A DNA stretch of 64,000 bases, from contig CP136062.1 of the NCBI GenBank assembly GCA_032622095.1, forward strand, positions 137,782,351 through 137,846,350. Reading direction: 5' to 3'. The stretch is from Siphonodentalium dalli (taxonomy: Eukaryota; Mollusca; Scaphopoda; Gadilida; Siphonodentaliidae). This document shows positions 1-10,525 of this stretch, one piece after another (positions within the stretch are counted from its first letter, which is position 1; every line of letters begins with the position of its first letter). The translations under genes and the position numbers were made by a program. The notes beneath the pieces were generated by a model that was not told where the DNA came from, did no database searches, and saw nothing but the letters and a program-made list of their open reading frames with translations.

Positions 1-715
1 CTGCTCAATACATTCGATGGGTACAACACAAGAAAGTGAAAATCATCACCGGAACCTACCAAGGGGAAAACAAGGGACACAGACAGAAAGTCCTAAAAAA
101 AATTATCTCACAGGACGACAGAAATCCAGCGTATCTGAATCTCAGAAAGTTTCCAAAAATACCGAAACTGTTCAGAGAAACAGCAAGTCTGATAATCGGA
201 GAACTGCACAGATAAACACACAAGCTGATAATGGGAGAAGTACCACAAATCCGCAGAGAAACACCCAGGCTGCAACTACCCAGAGAAACACCCAGGCTGC
301 AGATAACCAGAGAAGTACCGAAACTACCCAGAAAAATACCCGGGCTGATAATCGGAGAAGTACCGAAAATCCACAGAGAAACATCCAGCCTGATAATCGG
401 AGAAGTACCGAAAATCCACAGAGAAACACCCAGGCTGCAACTACCCAGAGAAACACCCAGGCTGATAATCGGAGAATGCCAGAAAGATCTACGGTTATCT
501 ATGACAGACACGATGCTACTTCTTTACATTGCCGACTGAGTGATAACAGTAATAGCAACATAAGAAACCGCGACTTAATCACCAACCAAAATCACAACTG
601 TCGTCTTCTTATTGACACTGTTGGCAGACCTACATTTTATCCAGATGAGATGCAGACAGTCATGAGTTCCATTCAGGACCTGGCTGGGTTTATTGACACA
701 AGAACCAAATGTCAC
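1..715 (+). CDS. Exon A of SH2-like gene, low-complexity region
   Basis: The frame is open from base 2 to 715 and ends with codon CAC, followed by a consensus donor GTAAGT at 716. Reading on without splicing would reach a stop at 788-790. Bases 231-476 are an internal tandem repeat of related units encoding RNTQ, RSTE and DNRR motifs. The long antisense open frame over 56-511 is a by-product of this repeat. Confidence 0.65.
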
Positions 716-3700
716 GTAAGTGTCCTGACTATACTGGGGACAATCAACCATTTTTCAATCTCGATCCAATTTGGAATATTTTATTTCTAGGATTTTTTGT
801 TTGTTCTGGAATATTGGGGCTGGTAGACATCTTTGCTCAATGGAAATTACCTGCATTTTGTTACCTGCAAGTACTGGCTGTTTCTTGAGAGAAAAAAACA
901 TTCTTGAAACAAAATAGGATTTTTTTTGTCACCATCTGATAGATCTGATAATAAAATTGCACACGAGAAAAGTCTAATTTTGGGTACTTTCCATTGTACT
1001 TTCACCCTAGTACCGTACATGGGAAATATTTCCATGCATCACTATCGGGTTGTGAATCAATGTCAGTATTTTGTCATCTAATATCAGTGACGAAAATTCA
1101 GCTTTCTCCTGTTTTAAAGTTCAATATTACGCACTCAAACATGCCCAAATGGGATAACTGCAACGCCAAGATGTATTACACACCTTACCAGCTACTGTTG
1201 GGTTAATATAATTTATTTGCCCAAATTTAAGTGGCGAAAATTTTATTCTAAAATTTTTGAGTCTAATATACAAAATAGCACGAAAATTATTAGGTATCCT
1301 TACAATTGTGCAGTGTACTTGGGGTGTATTTACAGTGTACCTGTGGTATACACCACAATATGACAAGTCATGGTGGATGCACCACTTCTGGTGTGTATAG
1401 GTCTCTGGTACCATTTTCAGTGTTGTGTTTGGTGTACCTGGTGCGGTTTAAAGAGTATTTGTGGTGTAAATTTTGTTTGTGGTACTATAACATTTTCGGT
1501 GTACTTGTGGTACACGTCGTCCGGTGTGTCGGCAAATATTTAAATTTAGTTTAAGTATCTGACAGCGTATGAGTAAATATTTATATTGGTTGATTGGTTG
1601 GAGTTTAATGTCACTTTCAGCAACTAAGGCCATATTTCTATTGGATTGGTGGTTCATGTGTAGTGATATAAATTATTTTGATGCATTATGGTATAAGATA
1701 GGGTGTCAGACCGGTTTTCCGAAGACCTATTACTACGAAGGCCCACAACTCCGAAGACCCGATTCTCCGACGGCCCACAACTCCGAAGACCCGATTCTCC
1801 GACGGCCCATAACTCCGAAGATCCGATTCTCCGAAAGCCCATAACTCCGAAGGGCCGATTCTCCGAAGACCTATAACTCCGAAGACCTATAACTCCGAAG
1901 GGCCGATTCTCCGAAGACTTATAACTCCGAAGGCCCGATTCTCCGACGGCCCATAACTCCGAAGGTCCGATTCTCCGAAGATTTTGTTTTATCGGGGTAT
2001 TATCGTTTACTAAATAGTGTACAGTCCAGTGGCGAAGCCAAGGGGTCCCAAAATTCCCACTGCCCCTATTAAACCTCTACTTGCTATTTCAGACAATATG
2101 GGCCCCTACCAAAACATGTCCAATGTCATGTAAACGCCCGGAAATCGTTCATGGGGCATCAAAATATTCAAACTTTTCCTACTGCCCCCACCTAAATGGG
2201 AATCCTGGCCCGCCACTGACTATATACACCAGATACTATAACGTTACGTTGGCCCATGAGATGCCAGAGTAAAATGTACAGGGGTGAACGGTGAAGAACT
2301 TGTCGCCCCTGTGCATGTTAGGCTACTCTGACATTCTTGCAGCGTTTCGTTATAATATACCCGGTGCACACCAGTGGCGGAGCCAGGGTTCCCATTTAGG
2401 GGTGCACATTAATTAGCATATGTGAGGGATATGTGGGGGATATATCATGCATATGATATGCCGAAAGCATATCACGAAGGCCTGATTTGGGGAGCGCATA
2501 CATGGGAGGGGTCGCCCCCAATCGTTGGTCCTGGGGTTCCCCTGGGCAGGAACACTGTGAATATTTGAATGCCTAGGAGGGATTTCCTGACGTTTACATG
2601 ACATTTGACATGTTTTTTGGGGGCGGTCTTCCCTAGGGCCCCATTGACCCCGCCACCCCGTCCGGAGAATCGGACCTTCGGAGAATCGGCCCTTCGGAGT
2701 TATAGACCTTCGGAGTTATGGGTGTTCGGAGTTATAGGCCTTCGGAGTTATGGGCTTTCGGCGTTATGTGTCTTCGGAGTTATGGGGTTTCGGAGAATCG
2801 GGACTTCGGAGTTATGGGCTTTCGGAGAATCGGGGCGTCGGAGAATCTGACCTTCGGAGTTATGGGTCTTCGGAAAAACGCTACGTAACCATAAGATAGT
2901 GAATCTTAAGTTTGTTGTAGGTGCTCTACATTTGTACACCACGTCGTAAGACATCAACTAACCACTATGTGGTACCACGCTGAATATCCATTATGTACCT
3001 GATTAAGATAAATGATGATCAGTTAATCCTTTCCAGTGTCAATATATGGATGGTGAATACGAGGATGGATCGTTCTTCATTTGGGTTGAACAAAAAGGAA
3101 TGCTTGTGTTTATTGCAGTGTGGTGAGTAAAAATTATTCTATAATATATAAATGCCTTTCAGAAATTCCCCAGGGAGAGGTCAGAGTTTCCCCAAAATGT
3201 ATTACAGTAGTATTATAAAAATTATGTTTATTACCACAAGGTTTTATGAATGAATGATTTAAAGATCGTGAATATCTTCCCCAAACTTCCTGTATTTAGT
3301 TTTTAGTTTAGACGTATTTTATTTAACCAAAATATTGTACGGTATGATGATAGTTATTGTGCCGGAATATGTTTCTGTTGTATATCGTCCCACCCGAATG
3401 TGACAAAAGAGCCACCACCATTATCTATACCTAAACAAATCCTGTATTTTTTATTTTCGAGTTTTCCCTCATTTTGTCTGTGGATCGGGTCCAATTAATG
3501 GTACTATTTTTAGAAATTATAAACCCCTATTGAGATATGTTCTCAGCTATTTTACTGATGAATAAAATAGGTATACTTTATACCCAGTGTTTCATCTTCA
3601 GAATGCGTTTCGCACTATAGATGTACGTGCCACCAAAGACTTAAATGTTGATAATTACATGTTAACTCGCCATTTCTGAGTTAATTGTGATCTAAAGTTC

Positions 3701-5757
3701 AGCTTTCGGTAAAAATGCACTTCTGCAGCCTCTGTTCATTCAGGAAAGTTTAATATTTTTGAAGATATCTATAATTTGGCATGATGTTGTACTCGTGTTA
3801 CGGTTCCAGTACACCAAATAAAAAAATAATAAATCCCGAACCGTCACAAAACCGGTAATAGAATGACTTCCGATGTAACAGTTCCTTGACAGTGGAATTT
3901 TGACTACACATGGAAATGTCTATGATCGTAAGTGATTCAAACCGAAATTGGTACACAAAAGTGGCCTAAATCATGTAATGTCAAGATGCATGGGATCTCC
4001 ACCAACTGTGAAAGACATTATTGAGAAAAATTTTTTTACTTAGAAATATATTACCTACATTATTTCCTTGATGTTATAAGGTTCCCAGTCAAAAAAAGTT
4101 CCCAGATTTGAACTGGTGAAATGTTATCCCTACTGGCGTAGTTAGAGTAGAGATTCAGAGCATGATCTACATCTGTGTGTAAATCCCTGCGTAATATACT
4201 GGAACAAGTACTCCATTTTGCTAATTTATAAGATATCCTGTAAATGTCATATTGATCCCGAAAACAAGTAAAAATACTTTTGTAATTGATTCATTATAGG
4301 CAGACAGGTGACTGGACAGTTATGAAGGTACATAGAAGAACTGATCCAAGTAATGGAGGGAATTCATATTACATTGAGAGGACTGGGTTCAAGACCAATA
4401 ACATCAGGGATCTACTGGAATTTCATGCAGAAAACGGTATCCTAGTGACAAGATCTGGATCATTAGTGGAGCACAGTTTAAAATTCCCATGCGGTATGCC
4501 TTCTTATTAACCAGGACAAACTAGTGACAACGTCAAGCTCATACTATTTATAGTCCAGTCGCCAACCCCTGATTTTTGGCAAATGCTCATTTTCGGGTAT
4601 GAAGTCGTGTCGAAATGGAGAAATAATTTGGCAAATATGTAACTAAATTGAATGTAGTATCTTATTCCATATACTGATACTATCAATAAATAATTTGCCA
4701 AATGAAAATATTTTTTGCCAAATTCTGAAAATGCTATCCCTGATAGTATCATTTTCCGCAACATTTGAGTCTTATTTTGTGGTTTATCATACAACAATAA
4801 ACCAATCACCGAACCATAAATATTGTAGAAGGGTTGCTTCATCAGAAGGGCACATTACAAGAGGATTAGCTATGTAAACACCACTACCACACTAAATGCG
4901 GGTAATCCCTCGCCCATCAATACTAATGCTATCAGATTAACTGCATCTTAATAAAGGTGTTAACTGTTCCTAGGTCTTTGGTGTTTTAAACTTTCTTGAG
5001 GAATTAAAAAGTGACTTGCCAAAACTTTTGCCAAATGAAAATATTTTTTGCCAAATGTGAATTATTTTTGCCATTGGCAAATTTGGCAAGTGGCAGCGCA
5101 AACCCTGACTGATAGTCATTGGGAATTTATGAAAACTAAGATTTGTGGGTGTTCAAGAAGGAAGCCATCTTTGAAATCATTATCAAATATTAAGATAACA
5201 GAACTTCAGTGTGTTCCAGAAAACATAACCATTGTCTATCCTTTGCTTTTATATCGTTTTCCTACTCCATGGTGGTACAGGCCGTTGTCGTTGGGTACTT
5301 ACCAATATCCGAGCGCCTGCGGCGCATATATACTATGGGAGGCGGGATGGGGTGGTGGGTGGGTACTTACCAATATACAAGCGCCTGCGGCGCATAGATA
5401 CTATGGGAGGCGGGATGGGGTGGTGGGTGGGTACTTACCAATATACAAGCGCCTGCGGCGCATAGATACTATGGGAGCCCGGATTGGGTAGTGGGCGGGT
5501 ACTTACCAATATACGAGCGCCTGTGGCGCATAGATACTATGGGATGGGGTGGTGGGTGTGTACAATTTTGGCCATTTTGACAACCATCTTTGTTTTGTCC
5601 CGATTTCTCATATATCCCCCCCCCCCCCCCCCCCCCCAGGCTGACAGCAGGTAAGGTGGTGGATTCTTCAGAAGGAGACCCTAGACCACCAGATTACGCT
5701 GAGAAAAATATTTATACACTAAAACATGCATTGGTGGCTTGGCCGATGGACTATTAA
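1..5757 (+). CDS. SH2-like domain protein, 3' part of gene in four exons
   Basis: Exons 1-715, 3037-3122, 4300-4493 and 5648 (or 5651)-5757 join in frame with matching phases (0, 2, 1) and end at TAA 5755-5757. From ATG 17 this gives about 361 aa, but the frame is open upstream of that ATG and may begin outside the window. Residues 1-170 are a low-complexity Arg/Asn/Gln/Thr region of imperfect repeats such as RNTQAATTQ and RRSTENPQ. The C-terminal part resembles an SH2 domain: GSFFIW (strand B), NSYYIERTGF, IRDLLEFHAENG (second helix) and a closing LKFPC. SH2 domains bind phosphotyrosine peptides through an Arg at the end of the FLVR motif; here that position is Trp, so classical binding is doubtful. 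No kinase domain follows. The gene model is inferred from splice signals and phase; the SH2 call rests on motif spacing, without a search. Confidence 0.6.
716..1701. other. First part of intron A-B; degenerate GTGTAC-rich repeat
   Basis: Intronic sequence of the SH2-like gene. Around 1297-1520 a degenerate repeat built on GTGTAC, GTGGTATAC and GGTGTA recurs irregularly. No coding exon or RNA gene is apparent. Confidence 0.4.
1716..1985. repeat. Left terminal minisatellite array of FB1
   Basis: About 9-10 units of 24-40 bp mix CCGATTCTCCGAAG and CCATAACTCCGAAG blocks. The same units recur in inverse orientation at 2660-2876. Confidence 0.85.
2027..2218. repeat. CAGTGGCG...CGCCACTG inverted-repeat unit, left arm
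   Basis: The unit begins CAGTGGCGAAGCCAAG and ends CCTGGCCCGCCACTG, a terminal inverted repeat of hAT-MITE type. A diverged inverted copy occupies 2372-2656. No 8-bp duplication is visible, so it may have become part of FB1. Confidence 0.55.
2660..2876. repeat. Right terminal minisatellite array of FB1
   Basis: Units CTTCGGAGTTATGGG and CTTCGGAGAATCGG alternate in the inverse orientation to the left array. Confidence 0.85.
3037..3122 (+). CDS. Exon B of SH2-like gene
   Basis: Acceptor TTTCCAG ends at 3036 and donor GTGAGT begins at 3123. The 86 nt start in phase 0 and encode CQYMDGEYEDGSFFIW then VEQKGMLVFIAV, ending with TG that exon C completes to Trp. The exon is too short to stand out as a reading frame; it was found from its splice sites and continuity with its neighbours. 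Confidence 0.6.
3123..4299. other. Intron B-C, largely featureless
   Basis: No exon, tandem array or element boundary was recognised. Bases 3960-4170 show diverged similarity to 61780-61930 (shared ATTTGAACTGGT and ACTGTGAAA/ACCGTGAAA segments), so an old dispersed repeat is probably present. Confidence 0.35.
4300..4493 (+). CDS. Exon C of SH2-like gene
   Basis: Acceptor TTCATTATAG ends at 4299 and donor GTATGC begins at 4494. The 194 nt encode QTGDWTVMKVHRRTDP, NSYYIERTGFKTNNIRDLL and EFHAENGILVTRSGSLV, ending LKFPC. This is the C-terminal half of the SH2-like fold. The last base leaves phase 1, matching exon D. Confidence 0.65.
4494..5292. repeat. Intron C-D with TTTGGCAAAT repeats
   Basis: The block AATGAAAATATTTTTTGCCA recurs at 4701 and 5035, and TTTGGCAAAT in both orientations is scattered over 4570-4735 and 5025-5090. 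The outer ends (CAGTCGCCAACCCC near 4553 and AAACCCTG near 5099) resemble a worn hAT-type inverted repeat, without a convincing target duplication. Confidence 0.35.
5293..5561. repeat. 68-bp minisatellite, four copies
   Basis: Units start GGGTACTTACCAATAT at 5293, 5361, 5429 and 5497, an exact 68-bp period. Each unit contains the near-palindrome GCGCCTGCGGCGC. The array lies in the last intron of the SH2-like gene; the open frames across it reflect the repeat. Confidence 0.9.
5648..5757 (+). CDS. Exon D, terminal coding exon of SH2-like gene
   Basis: A 22-nt C tract (5616-5637) leads into CAG choices. Acceptors CAG at 5645-5647 and CAG at 5648-5650 form a tandem NAGNAG site, and both give the same frame. 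The exon encodes GKVVDSSEGDPRPPDYAEK and then NIYTLKHALVAWPMDY before TAA at 5755-5757. The tail contains several tyrosines (PDYAEK, NIYT, MDY). Confidence 0.55.
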
Positions 5758-7080
5758 TGCTATTCCACTGTTTCAGATATTCTGTATTCAATGTATTAAA
5801 ACATCCATATACTGTTGATATTAACAATTTATCATAATAATCATGTCAATCCAATCCATAATTCTGCTCTTGAATTAATGTTTTCTTAAGCAGAATTCAT
5901 ATTTTTCGAGAAAAATAGAATGGAAGTGGCAATTTGATTGTTGGATTTCGTAAAAGTAAGGGTGATTTTTATACAATTCCATGTCTATAACTGCATCTGA
6001 AGGGAAAATGTAATTGTTTAAGGTCATTCATTACCAGTTCAACTTCAATTCAAGTATTCTCATGTTGCATACCATCTTTTCTGAAGCATATGAATCAAGC
6101 ATAGTATTTAACATAGTAATTATCATCAGAGTCTATATTGTTATACTCCATAAGGTGACACCAATTTCAATTTCATCTCCACCCACCCCCGTTGTTAAAA
6201 TTGTGTAAGTCTTCTCACCAAACAGTTCTATCAGTCATAATAGCATGGTAAAGTCAGAATAACTGAAATATTTTAAGTGTCATTTTTCTCTCAGAACAAA
6301 TGATTTCAAGCGAATATATGACATTTGCATTCACCAGTATCGCGTGGAATAATCGCCCTACCCGGGTGTTTTTTTTCTTCTCTCCTCCATCAAGAGATCT
6401 TTCCCCTTGAGTTCGTAAACCAACCAATAAACTTGCCGTGGCCTTACTCACTTAAAGTGATACTGTACTCAAATGTTTTGTTGGTTTCTATAGTCTCCGA
6501 GTCATAGAATAAGGTAACCAGATTTCCATAATTGAAAGTCTGTTGAGTACGAAGTAATGTTACGGATGGCGAAATGCGAAAATACAAATTGTCGTTGTCG
6601 AGTAATTTTTGTACAGTTTTCAAGCAAATGTATCAAATAAATGTTATATTATATGAATAATAGTCGCATATACCCCTCATGTGTGCCACGTGTTGCCAAT
6701 CCACTATCCGTCAATTTGATTACGTCTTGTACAAGGAGATTCGTAATTTAATTTATGGCTCCAGGCATAAAATAAATTTATTTCAAATTATTAACTTTGA
6801 TTTTAAGATAACATATTAACCTGAATATTTACAGAATACATCTTCGACTCAATTTACTTATTTTTCTGTATATTATTGATATTAGATCGCGGTTATTACT
6901 GGGAATTTATTGAAAATGGAGTACAGTACCCTTTTAAACATTACCAGTTAAGTGTTTGAGGAGAAAAAATAATGCCTATCATAATCAGTATCTCAGCTGC
7001 CAATACCATGCATGGTTTGACCACACTTAACCTATCAGAGCAAAATTTGACTAGTGTAAGAAGCAACACCTGTAAATCTG
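5758..7080. other. 3' flank of SH2-like gene; nothing else recognised
   Basis: AT-rich sequence without a supportable gene or repeat. An AATAAA at 6636-6641 is a possible distal polyadenylation signal, but it is 880 bp past the stop and unproven. Confidence 0.3.
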
Positions 7081-7088
7081 TTAGTGGG

Positions 7089-7342
7089 CAAGCCTTGAAA
7101 TAGGGTGTCTGTCATTTGCAGAATGAGGTCCCCAGAGGGTGAATTTAGTGATGCTACCCCGCATAGTGGGCTATCATCACCAAATTCACCCTCTGGGAAC
7201 CTCATTCTGCTTACACATCAACAGAATGAGGCTCCCAGATGGTGAATTTGGTGATGCTAGCCCACTATGCTGGGTAGCATCACTAAATTCACCCTCTGGG
7301 GGCCTCATTCTGCAAATGACAGACACCCTATTTCAAGGCTTG
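7089..7342. mobile_element. hAT-type MITE, CAAGCCT family, copy 1
   Basis: Inverted termini CAAGCCTTGAAATAG...CTATTTCAAGGCTTG are flanked by a perfect 8-bp duplication TTAGTGGG (7081-7088, 7343-7350). Each half is itself a hairpin built on GAATGAGGTCCCCAGAGG and its complement, so the element is a double hairpin. This copy lacks the 130-200 bp centre present in copies 2 and 3. Eight-bp duplications and CA-starting termini fit the hAT superfamily. Confidence 0.9.
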
Positions 7343-7350
7343 TTAGTGGG

Positions 7351-8700
7351 TGTACATGTTCTTTAAAACAAAATAATACAATAGACAACACTGCATTGTT
7401 TTGCTTATTATATTCAGACATTTACCCACTTCGACAAACCTTTTCAAATATATATCAACTATGGCACATTAGAAATAAGAATTCATTGAACAAACTACAT
7501 CAAATATAGCCATATTGAATGTTGTACTTTTTATATGCCTGTTTATTCATTATTATTCCCATTCAATCTTTCGTCTACTGTACAGGAAATGGCCCACAAA
7601 AAGCACCATGCTTACTGCCAAATCATTTCATCGCGATATTCATAAAATAGTCATGTATTTACACAATAAAATATCTTTTAAATAAAGTATTATATATATA
7701 GTTAATGTATTGATTATGTACACAGAATTAATACATATATGGTAAAGTCAATCGAGATGCTTTATTGCTTTATTTAAAGAATCACGTTCTATATAAACAT
7801 TTTGTTTTACTTTACCATATATATATATACATTTAGAAAAATATCTGTAGTCCTACGGGCCTGAGTAATAGAAATTTTCTTCAAACTAACAAAGACCCAT
7901 CATTCTTTAATCACACAAGCTTTCAGCTATGCAGCCTTCGTGATCTTCATTAGGTACAAAAACCTTGTAGATGATGAAGTTTGTATAGCCAAAAGCTTGT
8001 ATGACTTCGTCAGGTACAAGAATAAGTGTACCCGATGAAGGCTGTGCTGATGATACCCGAAAGCTTGTATGATTAAACATTGATGAGTCTTAAAAGGTGT
8101 TAATTTAAAGAGAATTTCTATACATATATATTTGTTTATATACTGATAGAGATATCTAATCATAAGCTATTCATAAGAGGCATTTCAAATATCTTGGAAA
8201 ATTTTAGTCCGGTGACAAGTGTAATATATTGAACTCAAACCATTATGTGCTTCTGTGTTCTTGTTATACATGTATGATGTTTCACTTCAATTCTTTGTCA
8301 CGGATTCCGTGAACAGTCCTTCGCACTAACATGGGAAATTCTCCTGCTTGATTTGTTTATAAAAAATATGTGTAAAAAAAATACGAGAATATTGACTGGC
8401 TAAATGTTTTTAGTTTGTTAAAAACACTAAGATATTACAGTACAGTGTCAAGTGATTTCAGGATTGTTGTCATCACTGATGGGAGTGATCTTTCACTACT
8501 GAAAACCTAAATACAAATTCGAGAAGCCTCTTTAAAAAGCGACGATAATCTGGTCAGATTTACGTCTCTATAATTCCTATTCAGATCTCATTTCTTGGAT
8601 GACATGGCTTTCCTAAATAAGACTATGTTATAAATTGTTTCCAAATATTGAGTGCATGCCTGGAGTCATAAATGTTTATGAGAATCATAGTATTCAATAG
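7351..8700. repeat. AT-rich stretch with a GATGAAG/CCGAAAGCTTG repeat
   Basis: Bases 7690-7830 are TA-rich microsatellite-like. Bases 7916-8075 hold three related units, one inverted, each reading roughly GGTACAA...GATGAAGG...CGAAAGCTTG. Such motifs occur near the ends of some retroelements, but the family is not identified. Nothing is recognised from 8170 to 8700. Confidence 0.4.
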
Positions 8701-8702
8701 TA

Positions 8703-8895
8703 CAGTAATGCCGAAGTATATGATGCTTTAACCACAGCAGAATTATGGGAAATTTTTCAGGATTTAGTTCGAAATATGGCTTGTTGCCATTCATCGGAAA
8801 GCTCTCACCAAGATGGCAACAATTACCAACTAAATCCTGAAAAATTTCCCATAATTCTGCTGTGGTTAAAGGGTCATATACTTCGGGCATTACTG
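8703..8895. mobile_element. TA-flanked MITE, CAGTAATGCC family, copy 1
   Basis: A 193-bp palindrome has ends CAGTAATGCC...GGGCATTACTG with TA on both sides (8701-8702, 8896-8897). The arms share about 70 bp, including ACCACAGCAGAATTATGGGA. The TA target suggests Tc1/mariner-type mobilisation. Reading frames across it are by-products. Confidence 0.85.
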
Positions 8896-8897
8896 TA

Positions 8898-9345
8898 GTT
8901 ATAAAAATAACAGGATGCGAACAAGTAATCAGTATTATTGCACACCCACTGGTTTATTTGTGCAAAATACAGCAAAATACAGAAGAATTCAAAAAGCTCA
9001 ATAAAAGATTGCGTATTGTTCTTGAACAATACAAACTGATTACATCAACGTCATTGGCGACATCATCTTTAACAGACAATTTCTTCACTAAATTATGAAT
9101 TATAGCCTACATTAAGCACGCTTTGTTCAACTAAATAAAACAATATCAACCTTTACTTTTAAAATGTTAATATATTATAATCCACAATCTTCAGGGTGTG
9201 CAATAAACATAGAACAACTATTGTTAACAATAATGTTAACCAGTTCACACACTTGTGTCGTTCTATCTATGTACCGGTATTAATATATCATTGGCTGATA
9301 AAAAATTGAGGATAATGTCACATCGATTGCGATGAGTATAATGAA
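8898..9345. other. Nothing recognised
   Basis: AT-rich intergenic sequence. A short open frame (8862-9098, +) begins inside the MITE and has no recognisable domain. Confidence 0.3.
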
Positions 9346-9353
9346 TATATTGC

Positions 9354-9804
9354 CAAGCCTGCAAATAGCGTGACTGCCATTTGCAGAATGAGGTCCCCAG
9401 AGGGTGAATTTAGTGAAGCTATCCCGCATAGCGGGCTAGCATCACTATATTCACCCTCTGGGGACCTCATTCTGCTTAGGCCGTCAACTTATATGGCAGA
9501 CCTACATGTAGGATCAGATTGAAGTTCCCCAGTTGAAGTTGGTGATGTTCACCCATTGGGCACCTCAATTATGAATTTTATCTTCTGCAAATTAGGGGAT
9601 ATAGAAACTTCCTAGAAGGGAAATGTAACTAAAAACAATGTTAATTTGATACTATAGATACTTCCCAGAAGATGAGGCCTAAGCAGAATAAGGTCTCCAG
9701 AGGGTGAATTTGGTGATGCTAGCCCGCTGTGCGGGATGGCATCACTAAATTCACCCTCTGGGGACCTCATTCTGCAAATGACAGACACGCTATTTGCAGG
9801 CTTG
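9354..9804. mobile_element. hAT-type MITE, CAAGCCT family, copy 2
   Basis: Ends CAAGCCTGCAAATAGCG...CGCTATTTGCAGGCTTG are flanked by TATATTGC (9346-9353) and TATATCGC (9805-9812), 7 of 8 matching. The terminal hairpins match copy 1. The centre (about 9480-9685) is the reverse complement of that of copy 3. Confidence 0.88.
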
Positions 9805-9812
9805 TATATCGC

Positions 9813-10517
9813 CTGTATTCTGTATTATATAAATTTGTTGCATTTTGCAATGCATGGGAAAATTGTCAACACATCATTACCCTCCAATCGCACAATTAAA
9901 ACCTATCATGAAGCTGTGTTTGCAATTGTCATCGGCTTTTTATGGAGGCTGAATTTCACTTCTCAATGATCTGTTACGTCACAACCAATGAAATAGTGCA
10001 AAGTCTGAAACATGACTAATGGAATTAAGGGCATCCCATCAATACAGAAACGGAATTGGCATATGTAATTCTAGATACGTAATCCTGACATTATTGTCGG
10101 CTTTTTAAAGAGACTGAATTGCACTCCCCCTATTCCAGGACATGGACAGTTTCAATTTGATATACATGTACTTTCCAGAAAATATGAGTGACTAGCAATG
10201 TCTATTTCAATTTATTTGGTTATAATAGTTAATTCATAAAAAAAAATTATTGTTACATCATTTACATGCATGTTATATCAGAATAAATAATTATTTCATT
10301 GCTAAATAGCAGCCACATTCTTGTCTCATTATAACATTTTTAGCAACAATTCTGAAAAAATTATGTCAATAATTTCAGTTTCCAGCACAAAAGTTGAATA
10401 CATTATTTTCATATTATTTGTGCAGTAAATATACTATAGAGCGGTTGGGAAGGTTTACCAATTATAGCACTTGAGCAGTTGGCATGAGGATATCACGAGG
10501 ACCAATGGCTCAAGTGA
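9813..10517. other. Nothing recognised
   Basis: AT-rich intergenic sequence without supportable genes or repeats. Confidence 0.3.
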
Positions 10518-10525
10518 TAACCTTA

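Larger units (their letters stand above)
1702..2890. mobile_element. Foldback element FB1 with TCCGAAG terminal arrays
   Basis: A 1.19 kb imperfect palindrome centred near 2296. It is flanked by a perfect 9-bp direct repeat ATAAGATAG (1693-1701 and 2891-2899), read as a target-site duplication. The ends pair as GGT...TTTTCCGAAG against its complement (16 of 23 positions). Left array 1716-1985 repeats units such as ATTCTCCGAAG and CATAACTCCGAAG; right array 2660-2876 is the inverse. Inside lie two inverted arms (2027-2218 and 2372-2656) starting CAGTGGCG. No transposase is present. A 9-bp duplication is typical of Mutator-like and Drosophila FB elements, so mobilisation in trans is inferred. 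It sits in the intron between exons A and B. Confidence 0.85.

Noticed and set aside
56-511. Long minus-strand frame opposite exon A
   Set aside because: It mirrors the coding repeat of exon A; the plus frame has the splice donor and joins in phase to further exons.
7982-8070. Hammerhead ribozyme
   Set aside because: CTGATGA and GAAA motifs are present, but no plausible stem II separates them.
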